Translations under genes and position numbers: made by a program
Assembly: GCA_024641895.1 (NCBI GenBank)
Contig: JAHECE010000177.1
Coordinates: 1 to 5,461, forward strand
Direction: 5' to 3'
Source: Actinomycetales bacterium
Lineage (GTDB): Bacteria > Actinomycetota > Actinomycetes > Actinomycetales > JAHECE01
Length of the DNA: 5,461 nucleotides
In this document: positions 1-5,070 of the stretch, one piece after another
Position numbering within the stretch: the stretch's first letter is position 1
Layout: every line of letters begins with the position of its first letter
The notes under the pieces: model-generated
What the model saw: the letters and a program-made list of their open reading frames with translations, nothing else
Told to the model about the DNA's origin: nothing
Databases searched by the model: none

Positions 1-1263
1 CTGCACACCCCCCGGCGAGGACTGGGCGGGCCGCTCTGGGTGGACGCCCCGACGTTCGACCTCACCCAGCACCTCCGGGTCGTGCCGGCGGTCGAGCCTG
101 GAGACGCGGGGCTGCTGGCAGCGGTGGAACGGCTGCTCCAGCGGCGGTTGGACCGTTCACGGCCGCTGTGGGAGATGTGGTTCCTCACGACGGCGTCCCA
201 ACGTGTGGCGCTCTTCGTCCGGATGCATCACGCCATGGGGGACGGCATCGCCGGGATGTCCGCCCTCGCCGAGTTCCTGGACGACGTCCCCGACGTCCCC
301 ACCGAACCGGTCCCGTCGTGGACGCCCGCACGGCCACCCACATCGATCGACCTGCTGACCGACAACCTGCGACGGCGCGGGCGACGCCTCCGGAGTGCCC
401 TCGTCGCCGTCGCGCGACCGGCGACCTGGCGACGGGCACGGGAGGTGTGGCCGGCGGTCCGTGAGCTCTCCGCCAAGGACGAGGTGTCCCAGACCAGCCT
501 GAACCAGGTCGTCGGAGACGATCGCGCGCTCGCCGTTATCCGCACGCGCCTCGACCTCGTCAAGGCTGTCGGCCGCGACCACGGCGCGACGGTCAACGAC
601 GTCCTGCTCACGCTGACCGCCGCCGGGCTGCGCGCGCTCCTGATCGGCGGCGGCGAGGACGTCGACGACCTCCGCGCCGGCATCTACGTGCCCGTCACCC
701 TGCGCCGCGGCCCGCGCCAGGGCGCCCGTGGCAACCTCATCGCACAGATGGTCGTGACGATTCCGCTCGGCCTGGACGAGCCGCGCCGGCTCGAGCACAT
801 CGCCGCCCAGACCGCCACCCGCAAACTCCGGACCCGGCCCTCGCTGGGATGGCTCACCACCAACCGGATCACCCGGCGCCTCCTGCTCCGAGTGGTCGGC
901 CACCAGCCGGTCAACGTCACGACCGCGGACCTGCCCGGTCCCGACCACCCGGTCTACCTCGCCGGGTCCCGCGTCCTCGAGGTCTTCCCGATCCTGCCCC
1001 TCATCGGCAACGTGCCCCTCGCCGTCGGCGCGCTGTCCTACGCCGGGACGTTCACCATCACTGCCGTCGCGGACCCCGCCGTCATCCCCGAGCTCGACAT
1101 CTTCACCGACGCCGTCCGCCGGACCCTTCAGGCCATGGCGGCAACCTCCGCCCCCGACCGGTTGACCTCCGACGACGCCCCCGCCCCGAGCGAGCCTGCC
1201 GACCGCCCCGCAGCACCGTTGACCCACGGCGCAGCCCAGGTCCCTTCGACCGCACCCGGGTGA
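1..1263 (+). CDS. Wax ester synthase/diacylglycerol acyltransferase (WS/DGAT), 5'-truncated by the window edge
   Basis: This enzyme family transfers an acyl group from acyl-CoA to a fatty alcohol or diacylglycerol, making wax esters or triacylglycerol at the inner membrane face or on lipid droplets. The reading frame is open from base 1, and the residues before the first in-frame GTG (position 40), RGLGGPLW, already match the family's N-terminal region. The true start therefore lies upstream, and the GTG at 40 should not be taken as the start. Visible signatures, in order: PLWEMW (about 160-180); the catalytic HHxxxDG motif as HHAMGDG (226-246); the C-terminal domain segment with GNLIAQM (730-750); LPGPDHPVYLAG (about 931-966); and SYAGTFTI with ADPAVIPELD (about 1036-1098). 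About 420 residues are visible; full members are usually about 450-480. The last 40 residues are Ala/Pro-rich and look disordered. The stop overlaps the GTG of the next, now broken, flavodoxin-like gene, suggesting a former operon. Family assignment is firm; wax ester versus triacylglycerol preference cannot be read from sequence. Confidence 0.93.
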   Translation: MHTPRRGLGGPLWVDAPTFDLTQHLRVVPAVEPGDAGLLAAVERLLQRRLDRSRPLWEMWFLTTASQRVALFVRMHHAMGDGIAGMSALAEFLDDVPDVPTEPVPSWTPARPPTSIDLLTDNLRRRGRRLRSALVAVARPATWRRAREVWPAVRELSAKDEVSQTSLNQVVGDDRALAVIRTRLDLVKAVGRDHGATVNDVLLTLTAAGLRALLIGGGEDVDDLRAGIYVPVTLRRGPRQGARGNLIAQMVVTIPLGLDEPRRLEHIAAQTATRKLRTRPSLGWLTTNRITRRLLLRVVGHQPVNVTTADLPGPDHPVYLAGSRVLEVFPILPLIGNVPLAVGALSYAGTFTITAVADPAVIPELDIFTDAVRRTLQAMAATSAPDRLTSDDAPAPSEPADRPAAPLTHGAAQVPSTAPG

Positions 1264-1396
1264 CCATTCACGTCCTTGTCGTGTCGCCTCCGGGTACGGC
1301 TTCACGGCCCAGATCGCCCAACGGATCGCGGACACCGTCAGCGCGGCCGAGCTGCCCGCCGAGGTAAGGCCGGCCAGGGAGGTGCGCCACGCAGAA
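1260..1396 (+). pseudogene. Flavodoxin-domain protein remnant (frameshifted and truncated)
   Basis: A GTG at 1260 overlaps the WS/DGAT stop by four bases (GTGA) and begins VTIHVLVV, a typical flavodoxin first beta strand. At 1284-1285 one base appears to be missing. Adding one base there gives VVYASGYGFTAQIAQRIADT in a continuous frame, then VSAAELPAEVRPAREVR. This resembles the N-terminus of flavodoxin-like proteins related to menaquinone-dependent protoporphyrinogen oxidase, with the FMN phosphate-binding loop (Y-A-S-x-Y-G-F-T), the following helix and the second beta strand. The second frame continues from about 1286 to about 1396, and after that nothing flavodoxin-like is visible. The family is normally about 150-180 residues, so only the first quarter survives. 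The break coincides with the start of the mobile-element scar. I infer that the gene was co-translated with the acyltransferase and then inactivated; a sequencing error could explain the frameshift but not the truncation. Confidence 0.6.
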
Positions 1397-1429
1397 TCCT
1401 GCCCGCCAGCAGCGGCCCCACGGGTCTGG

Positions 1430-1451
1430 TGGCAGCCATCTGGCAGCCTTC
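1430..1451 (+). repeat. Two tandem 11-bp repeats (TGGCAGCCATC / TGGCAGCCTTC)
   Basis: Two back-to-back 11-bp units differ at one base. They lie just downstream of the point where flavodoxin similarity stops. The base pairs following them include GGGTTCAAGTCGACCC, whose ends can pair. The spacing equals about one helical turn, as in protein-binding repeats, but no function is established. Confidence 0.5.
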
Positions 1452-1560
1452 TGGGTTCAAGTCGACCCGATTCAGATCGACGCCAACCGACGACGGGCTT
1501 GGTTCTGACCAGCACAAACACCCCGGGAACCGACGGAATCGACACCGTCGCTGCCGACTA

Positions 1561-1596
1561 TTCCGCGGGTTGTGGGTTCGAGCCCCACGGGGCCCA
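1561..1596 (+). other. 3'-half tRNA remnant (T arm plus 3' acceptor strand), probable att-site scar
   Basis: The sequence has a perfect five-pair T stem, GTGGG (1572-1576) with CCCAC (1584-1588), around the canonical T loop TTCGAGC. It is followed by a seven-base 3' acceptor strand GGGGCCC (1589-1595) and a discriminator A (1596). The expected 5' partner GGGCCCC, a D arm and a full anticodon arm are not found upstream, so this is not a working tRNA gene. From memory of actinobacterial tRNAs, the 3' part most resembles a lysine tRNA, but the identity is uncertain. Tyrosine-integrase elements typically recombine at tRNA 3' ends and leave exactly such partial copies. CCA is not encoded in place (C-G-T follows the A), which is common in actinobacteria. 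Confidence 0.6.
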
Positions 1597-1632
1597 CGTG
1601 ACCTGCGGTTTCGCACCGCGGGTGGACCGGGC

Positions 1633-1661
1633 CGAACCAGAAACGAACCAAGAACGAACCA
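1633..1661 (+). repeat. Three CGAACCA repeats with exact 11-bp period
   Basis: CGAACCA occurs at 1633-1639, 1644-1650 and 1655-1661, so the start-to-start distance is exactly 11 bp each time; the four bases between copies are GAAA and AGAA. The array begins 37 bp after the end of the tRNA remnant. Short, helically phased direct repeats flanking a tRNA-derived core are the arrangement of integrase arm-type sites in phage and integrative-element attachment regions. The pattern is directly visible; its role as an integrase or excisionase binding array is inferred. Confidence 0.6.
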
Positions 1662-1662
1662 G

Positions 1663-1757
1663 TTACTCGACTGCGGTGAGGGCGTGCAGGGCGTCGGCGG
1701 TGTCCGCGGTCGTGATAGCCCGACGCCGAGGTAGTGATCCTGACCGGACCCCGGGAA
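1663..1757 (-). pseudogene. Short reverse-strand C-terminal ORF tail of unknown parent, possible integrase end
   Basis: On the reverse strand a frame ends with the residues AITTADTADALHALTAVE and a TAA stop (1665-1663), immediately beside the 11-bp repeats. The ending has a natural, alanine/leucine-rich helical look rather than the arginine/proline-rich look of shadow frames here. The frame stays open through at least 1830 but shows no convincing start and no known motif. Genes for tyrosine integrases commonly end close to the attachment site, so this could be the last residues of the element's integrase, yet I see no catalytic R-H-R-Y residues. It may equally be chance or part of another transposon gene. 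Confidence 0.25.
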
Positions 1758-1770
1758 GTGTCGGCGTCGG
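1720..1770. repeat. 10-bp perfect inverted repeat
   Basis: CCGACGCCGA (1720-1729) is the exact reverse complement of TCGGCGTCGG (1761-1770), separated by 31 bases. The right arm lies inside the IS3-type fragment. It could form a hairpin in RNA or DNA or be a recombination leftover. In such GC-rich DNA a chance origin is possible. Confidence 0.4.
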
Positions 1771-1808
1771 TGGTTGTAGTCGCGCTTCCAGTCGGAGATC
1801 ACGACTCG
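1758..1808 (-). pseudogene. IS3-type transposase C-terminal fragment
   Basis: The reverse strand encodes RVVISDWKRDYNHRRRH (codons 1808-1758). This closely matches the conserved end of the integrase-core (DDE) domain in IS3-family OrfB transposases, where a D-W-x-x-D-Y-N-x-x-R-x-H block follows the catalytic glutamate region. An in-frame TGA lies eight codons upstream of this block's first residues (near 1822-1824), and the usual SxLGYxxP continuation after the final histidine is replaced by unrelated residues. Only a degraded relic is therefore present, with neither the catalytic residues nor clear terminal inverted repeats. It marks past insertion-sequence activity in the gap between the acyltransferase and the transporter operon. 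Confidence 0.6.
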
Positions 1809-2032
1809 GGGGTGGGTCAGTGATCAGAAGAAGCGGGCGCCGCCTTCCGCCGCGGCGACCGGCTCCTCGAGAGCTGAGCGCACGCGACGCACCGGGTGCG
1901 CCCCGAGAGACCCGGCGTCACGCCGTGCGCGCAGCGCATGCCAGCGCCGGGGAACGCTGAGCCATGCAGCGCTCCCCATCGCCCGTCGCGGCGGTCGCGT
2001 GCTCCCCGCTCGCCAAGGCGCCGCACCCTCAG
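1809..2032. other. Gene-poor, GC-rich spacer
   Basis: No convincing gene is visible on either strand in this stretch. The open frames present give arginine/proline/alanine-rich translations typical of high-GC shadow frames. A small hairpin, CGCAC-CGG-GTGCG, lies at 1888-1900. I recognise no promoter, tRNA or protein motif. Confidence 0.5.
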
Positions 2033-2067
2033 TGCGCCCGCTGCGCCCGCTGCGCCCGCTGCGCGGG
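2033..2067 (-). terminator. Tandem 9-bp repeat with stem-loop behind the narK operon; possible terminator
   Basis: Three identical copies of TGCGCCCGC (2033-2041, 2042-2050, 2051-2059) are followed by a diverged fourth (2060-2068). The last copy forms a stem CCCGC/GCGGG (2055-2059 with 2063-2067) around a three-base loop. It begins about 8 bp beyond the stop of the downstream nitrate porter on the reverse strand. The repeated arms allow alternative pairings. There is no U tract, so if it ends transcription it would be of the U-less type seen in actinobacteria. The repeat is certain; the terminator role is a guess. Confidence 0.35.
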
Positions 2068-2074
2068 ACTCAGC

Positions 2075-3469
2075 TCAGCTGGGGCGAGGGGCTCCGGGCC
2101 GGGCGTAGCGCCACCAGGTGATGCCGATGCACATGACGCCGTAGACCACCCCGATCGCATAGAAGGCGGTAGGGCTCATGAGCGTCAGTGCGACGCCGAA
2201 GATGAACGGGCCGAAAGCGGCGAGGGCGGCGGTCCACCCGAGGACTCCGCCTGCCTGGCGGCGCTCGAAGATCATGGGCATCTGCTTGAACGTCGAGGCG
2301 TTGCCGATGCCGGAGAAGAGGAAGATCGCGAGCATCCCCAAGAGGAACCTGGTGAAGCCGGTGTGGAGCGCTTCGGCCGAGGAGGTGTCGGGCACGAGCG
2401 CGGTCATGGTGAACACGATCGATGCGACGAGGCCGATGCCGGAGATGAGCGTCCAGATCGCCCCGCCCATGCGGTCGGTCAAGGGCGAGAACATGACGCG
2501 GGCGCCGGCGCCGACGAGGGCACCGAGGAAGACGTAGTTCACCGGGTCGGGGACGCTGTAGCCGGCGACGAGGATCTGGGCCGTGGCGCCGCTGCCCTGG
2601 ACGATCTCGGCGTTCCCCGCGCCGTACAGGTTCTGCATCAGGAGTCCGAACTGAGCCGCGAGGCCGGAGAAGGTGCCGAACGTCATGATGTAGAGCAGGC
2701 TCATCCACCAGGTGTCGGGGTTGCGGAAGATGTCGAACTGCTGCCTGATGTTGGCCTTGATCGGCACGGAACGCAGGAAGATCCAGGCGATGACCGCGCC
2801 GAGCACCATCAGCGGGATCCAGGTGAACGCGGCGTTCTGGTACCAGACCTCGCGCGGGGGCAGGCCCGGCCGCTCCATCTGCTGGCTGCCGGCGAGGAAG
2901 CCGAGCATGCCGAACCCGATCAGCCAGGGTGTGGCCAGCTGGACGAGGGAGACGCCGAAGTTGCCGATGCCGGCTTGGAGGCCGAGCGCCGTGCCCTGCT
3001 TGGACCGCGGGAAGAAGTAGGACGTGCTCGGCATGAAGCCGGAGAACGCGCCTCCGCCGATGCCCGCGAGGAATGCGAGGACGAGCAACTCCCAGTACGG
3101 CGCGGTGGGGCTCTGGACCCGAACGCCCCAGCCGAGCGTCGGGAACACCAGGAGAAGGGTCGTGAGAGCGACCATCTTGCGGGTGCCGATGAGCGGCGGC
3201 AGCACCATCCACACGAGCCGCATCAGGCCGCCGGCGAGGCCGGGCATCGCGGTAAGCCAGTAGAGCTGCTCCCGGGTGAAGTCGTACCCGAGTGCGTTGA
3301 GCTTGGGCACGATCGCACTGGGCAGGAACCAGGCGACGAAGCACAGGGTGAGCATGGCGGTGGTGATCCACAAGGTGCGCCAGGCCAGCGCCTTGTCCCA
3401 GGTCTTCTCGTCCTCGGGATCCCAGGCCTGGATCCAGTCGCCCCTGCGGGCCGCGGTCGCCTCGATCAT
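2075..3469 (-). CDS. narK2: NarK2-type nitrate/nitrite transporter (major facilitator superfamily)
   Basis: This is a 464-residue, twelve-helix MFS protein of the nitrate/nitrite porter family, expected to move nitrate in and nitrite out across the cytoplasmic membrane. Visible features: a charged cytoplasmic N-terminus (WDPEDEKTWDK, residues 16-26); GYDFTREQLYWLTAMP (61-76), closely matching E. coli NarK; a TM2 arginine at R84 in GGLMRL; the first nitrate signature GLQAGIGNFGVSLVQL (163-178); a TM8 arginine at R324 in GAGAR followed by TDRMGG; and the second signature GWTAALAAFGPF (411-422). By analogy with the solved NarK structures, R84 and R324 correspond to the substrate-binding arginines. 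The ATG at 3469 is chosen because GAGGAG stands seven bases before it. The gene starts 26 bp after the stop of the NarK1-like gene, so the two are almost surely co-transcribed. The symbol is by family analogy; the transport mode (antiport or uptake) is inferred. Confidence 0.9.
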   Translation of the reverse strand: MIEATAARRGDWIQAWDPEDEKTWDKALAWRTLWITTAMLTLCFVAWFLPSAIVPKLNALGYDFTREQLYWLTAMPGLAGGLMRLVWMVLPPLIGTRKMVALTTLLLVFPTLGWGVRVQSPTAPYWELLVLAFLAGIGGGAFSGFMPSTSYFFPRSKQGTALGLQAGIGNFGVSLVQLATPWLIGFGMLGFLAGSQQMERPGLPPREVWYQNAAFTWIPLMVLGAVIAWIFLRSVPIKANIRQQFDIFRNPDTWWMSLLYIMTFGTFSGLAAQFGLLMQNLYGAGNAEIVQGSGATAQILVAGYSVPDPVNYVFLGALVGAGARVMFSPLTDRMGGAIWTLISGIGLVASIVFTMTALVPDTSSAEALHTGFTRFLLGMLAIFLFSGIGNASTFKQMPMIFERRQAGGVLGWTAALAAFGPFIFGVALTLMSPTAFYAIGVVYGVMCIGITWWRYARPGAPRPS

Positions 3470-3490
3470 CGGAATGCTCCTCGTGGGTGT
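3470..3490 (-). promoter_or_regulatory. Ribosome binding site fixing the narK2 start
   Basis: On the reverse strand the intergenic sequence reads GAGGAG-CATTCCG-ATG. This strong Shine-Dalgarno at the right distance fixes the ATG at 3469. It matters because the frame stays open far upstream through the whole preceding gene, so a longest-ORF rule would choose a wrong start. Confidence 0.75.
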
Positions 3491-3495
3491 GGGGG

Positions 3496-4857
3496 TCAGT
3501 ACGTGGCCGCGACCGGGGCGCGGGACTCGAGTCGATCGGCGAGGTCGGGCGACTCGTCGTGGAGCATGCGGACGACGGTCCAGTGCATCCACACCGCGCA
3601 GACCAGGACGAGGATGAAGAGCACGAAGAACGTGGAGGTGGGGAAACCGGTCCACGCCTTGGTGTAGGCGAACAGCGGCGGGAGGAAGAACCCCCCGAGC
3701 CCGCCGAGCATCCCGACCAGTCCACCGACGGAGCCGACGTTCTGCGGGAAGTACTCCGGGATGTGCTTGTAGACGGCGGCCTTGCCGACTCCCATGGCGC
3801 TGCCGAGAAGCACGAGCATGGTCGTGAAGGGCACGATGCCGAGGGCATAGGCGAGGTGGGACGTGTGCGTCCCGTCGGCGTGGTCGATGACGATGTGCCC
3901 GTTCGGCATCATCAGGACGCCGCAGGCCACGAGCATCACGCCGAACGTCCAGTACATGACGCGCCGCGCGCCCCAGCGGTCGGAGAACCAGCCTCCGACC
4001 GGGCGCAGCAGCGAGGCCGGGAAGATGTAGAGGGCTGTGAGCAGCCCCGCCGTCGTGAGGGTGACCCCGAAGTTGTCGACGTAGTACTTGGGCAGCCAAG
4101 CCGCGAGAGCGACATAAGCGCCGAAGAAGGCCACGTAGTACGAACTGAACCGCCACACCCGCAGTTGGCGAAGCGGTGCAAGCTGGGTGGCCAACGTCGT
4201 CGACCTGCCGGCGACCCGGTCGCGCCGCGGCGTCCCGAACCACAGCGCCGCAGCCATGACCAGCAGCAGTGCGGCGTAGATGACCGGGACGAGCCGCCAG
4301 CCGCCTGCTACGGCACCGCCGAGGTAGACCGCACCGGCGGTTGCCACGATGAGCGGGGGGCCGATGAACTTGGTGACCGAGGCGCCGACGTTGCCGGCGC
4401 CGAAGATGCCGAGAGCGAAGCCCTGACGACCCCGCGGCTGCCATGCCGCGTTCCAGGCGATGCCCGAGCTGAAGGAGTTGCCGGCGAATCCGACCAGGAA
4501 CGCCAGGACCAGGACCATCGAGTAGCTGTCGGCCTGGGCCACGAACCAGGCGGGTACGGCCGTCATGAGGAGCAGGAAGGTCATGACCTTCCGCCCGCCG
4601 ACCCTGTCCGTGACCAGCCCGGCGGGCAGGCGCCACATCGAACCGTTGAGGACGGCGACGGCACTGATCCAGGAGAGCTGCTGGTCGGTGAGCCCGAACT
4701 CGGCCTGGATCGGCACGCCGAGGATGCCGAACATCAGCCAGGCCGCGAACATCAGCGTGAAGGCGATGGTGGACAGCCACAGGACCCGGTTGGCCCCGGG
4801 GGGCGGCTGCACGGCAGTCACATCGTCGGGTTGCGCAGTGGCAGTCGGACCTGGCAC
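3496..4857 (-). CDS. narK1: NarK1-type nitrate/nitrite transporter (major facilitator superfamily)
   Basis: This 453-residue MFS protein of the nitrate/nitrite porter family probably imports nitrate across the cytoplasmic membrane, in NarK1 proteins usually thought to be proton-coupled. It has a short polar N-terminus (1-24) and then twelve hydrophobic segments. Key sites: R76 in NGSMWRLPAG (TM2), followed by the MFS loop TDRVGGRK (83-90); the first nitrate signature GIFGAGNVGASV (150-161); R285 in ASLLRPVGGW (TM8), followed by SDRWGARR; and the second signature GGLVGMLGGLGGFF (378-391). A hydrophilic, histidine-containing outward loop, HIVIDHADGTHTSH, sits at 321-334. The start is GTG at 4857, preceded by GGAG with a five-base spacer; an internal GTG at codon 13 is less likely. 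It is the first gene of a two-gene operon with the NarK2-like gene and is divergent from the regulator at 5071. Paired NarK1/NarK2 modules, separate or fused, are known from Paracoccus and Thermus. Confidence 0.9.
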   Translation of the reverse strand: MPGPTATAQPDDVTAVQPPPGANRVLWLSTIAFTLMFAAWLMFGILGVPIQAEFGLTDQQLSWISAVAVLNGSMWRLPAGLVTDRVGGRKVMTFLLLMTAVPAWFVAQADSYSMVLVLAFLVGFAGNSFSSGIAWNAAWQPRGRQGFALGIFGAGNVGASVTKFIGPPLIVATAGAVYLGGAVAGGWRLVPVIYAALLLVMAAALWFGTPRRDRVAGRSTTLATQLAPLRQLRVWRFSSYYVAFFGAYVALAAWLPKYYVDNFGVTLTTAGLLTALYIFPASLLRPVGGWFSDRWGARRVMYWTFGVMLVACGVLMMPNGHIVIDHADGTHTSHLAYALGIVPFTTMLVLLGSAMGVGKAAVYKHIPEYFPQNVGSVGGLVGMLGGLGGFFLPPLFAYTKAWTGFPTSTFFVLFILVLVCAVWMHWTVVRMLHDESPDLADRLESRAPVAATY

Positions 4858-4874
4858 CTGGACTCCAATTGAAC

Positions 4875-4886
4875 GGACGGCCGTCC
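4875..4886. promoter_or_regulatory. 12-bp perfect palindrome GGACGGCCGTCC, candidate operator
   Basis: GGACGGCCGTCC is its own reverse complement. It lies 18 bp ahead of the NarK1 start codon and directly adjoins the TATATA -10 candidate, so it would cover the expected transcription start. A protein bound here would probably repress. Its half-sites GGAC and GTCC are four bases apart, the same geometry as the core of the DosR/DevR box, but the position downstream of the -10 does not suit an activator. Confidence 0.45.
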
Positions 4887-4892
4887 TATATA
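4887..4892 (-). promoter_or_regulatory. Candidate -10 element (TATATA) for the narK operon
   Basis: On the reverse strand TATATA stands about 30 bp before the GTG start, the only AT-rich patch of the intergenic region and well placed for a short leader. No good -35 hexamer is visible 16-18 bp upstream, which is common for promoters that need an activator. Confidence 0.45.
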
Positions 4893-4906
4893 TTCCGTGC
4901 CGGAAT
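4892..4906. promoter_or_regulatory. Inverted repeat ATTCCG-TGC-CGGAAT, candidate operator
   Basis: Two perfect 6-bp half-sites surround a three-base centre. The dyad sits in the spacer directly upstream of the TATATA -10 candidate, where a bound protein would meet RNA polymerase. The divergent winged-helix regulator is the natural candidate to bind it. Symmetry is certain; function is inferred. Confidence 0.45.
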
Positions 4907-4929
4907 CTACGTCGTGGTCGCGTCGCGGT

Positions 4930-4949
4930 TCCAGGACTTCCGCCCTATG
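4930..4949. promoter_or_regulatory. Weak DosR/DevR-box-like sequence
   Basis: The core GGACTTCCGCCC (4934-4945) resembles the mycobacterial hypoxia-response box (GGGACTWWAGTCCC core): GGAC-TT on one side and G-x-CC on the other. About half of the 20-base consensus matches and the outer bases do not. It lies roughly 40-55 bp upstream of the narK -10 candidate, a position suited to an activator. Mycobacterial narK2 is under DosR control, which makes the site worth noting but not proven. Confidence 0.25.
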
Positions 4950-4969
4950 CAGCGGCTTCTTGCTTGCGC

Positions 4970-5002
4970 CACGGTGCTACCGATGACCCGTTAGCCACCG
5001 TG
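4970..5002. promoter_or_regulatory. Inverted repeat CACGGTG...CACCGTG in the divergent promoter region
   Basis: CACGGTG (4970-4976) is the reverse complement of CACCGTG (4996-5002), with 19 bases between. The match extends inward by three more pairs (CTA/TAG) if one extra C is bulged. It lies 68 bp before the regulator start and could be an operator or a hairpin. I find no convincing promoter hexamers for the regulator itself. Confidence 0.35.
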
Positions 5003-5070
5003 CGCGGGGGCCGATCGTGGTTTTCTAGGACGACCATGCCGCAAACAGGCGCACGCCGGGAAGGAGTGTC

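Noticed and set aside
1451..1470. T-loop-like GGGTTCAAGTCGACCC as a second tRNA
   Set aside because: No proper five-pair T stem around a seven-base loop, no acceptor or D arm nearby; too weak to call.
157..1545. Long reverse-strand frame (462 codons) opposite WS/DGAT
   Set aside because: Low-complexity Gly/Asp/Arg-rich translation; the forward strand carries the HHxxxDG enzyme. The frame also runs through the scar region without any motif.
1817..2026. 69-codon reverse-strand ORF in the spacer
   Set aside because: Arg/Ser-rich, no ribosome binding site or recognisable motif, in a GC-rich region where such frames arise by chance.
2033..2068. CRISPR array
   Set aside because: Units are 9 bp, back to back, with no spacers.
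1964..3667. Long forward-strand frame (567 codons) opposite narK2
   Set aside because: Its translation is rich in Asp, Glu, Gly, Arg and His without motifs, exactly the antisense shadow expected of a GC-rich membrane protein gene.
2075..4780. A continuous 901-codon reverse-strand frame covering both transporters
   Set aside because: Only its last 464 codons are real (narK2). The upstream part is an arginine/proline-rich shadow of the NarK1-like gene in another frame, and a strong ribosome binding site marks the internal ATG at 3469.
3487..4872. Long forward-strand frame (461 codons) opposite narK1
   Set aside because: Same antisense shadow pattern. The reverse strand carries clear membrane helices and nitrate signatures.
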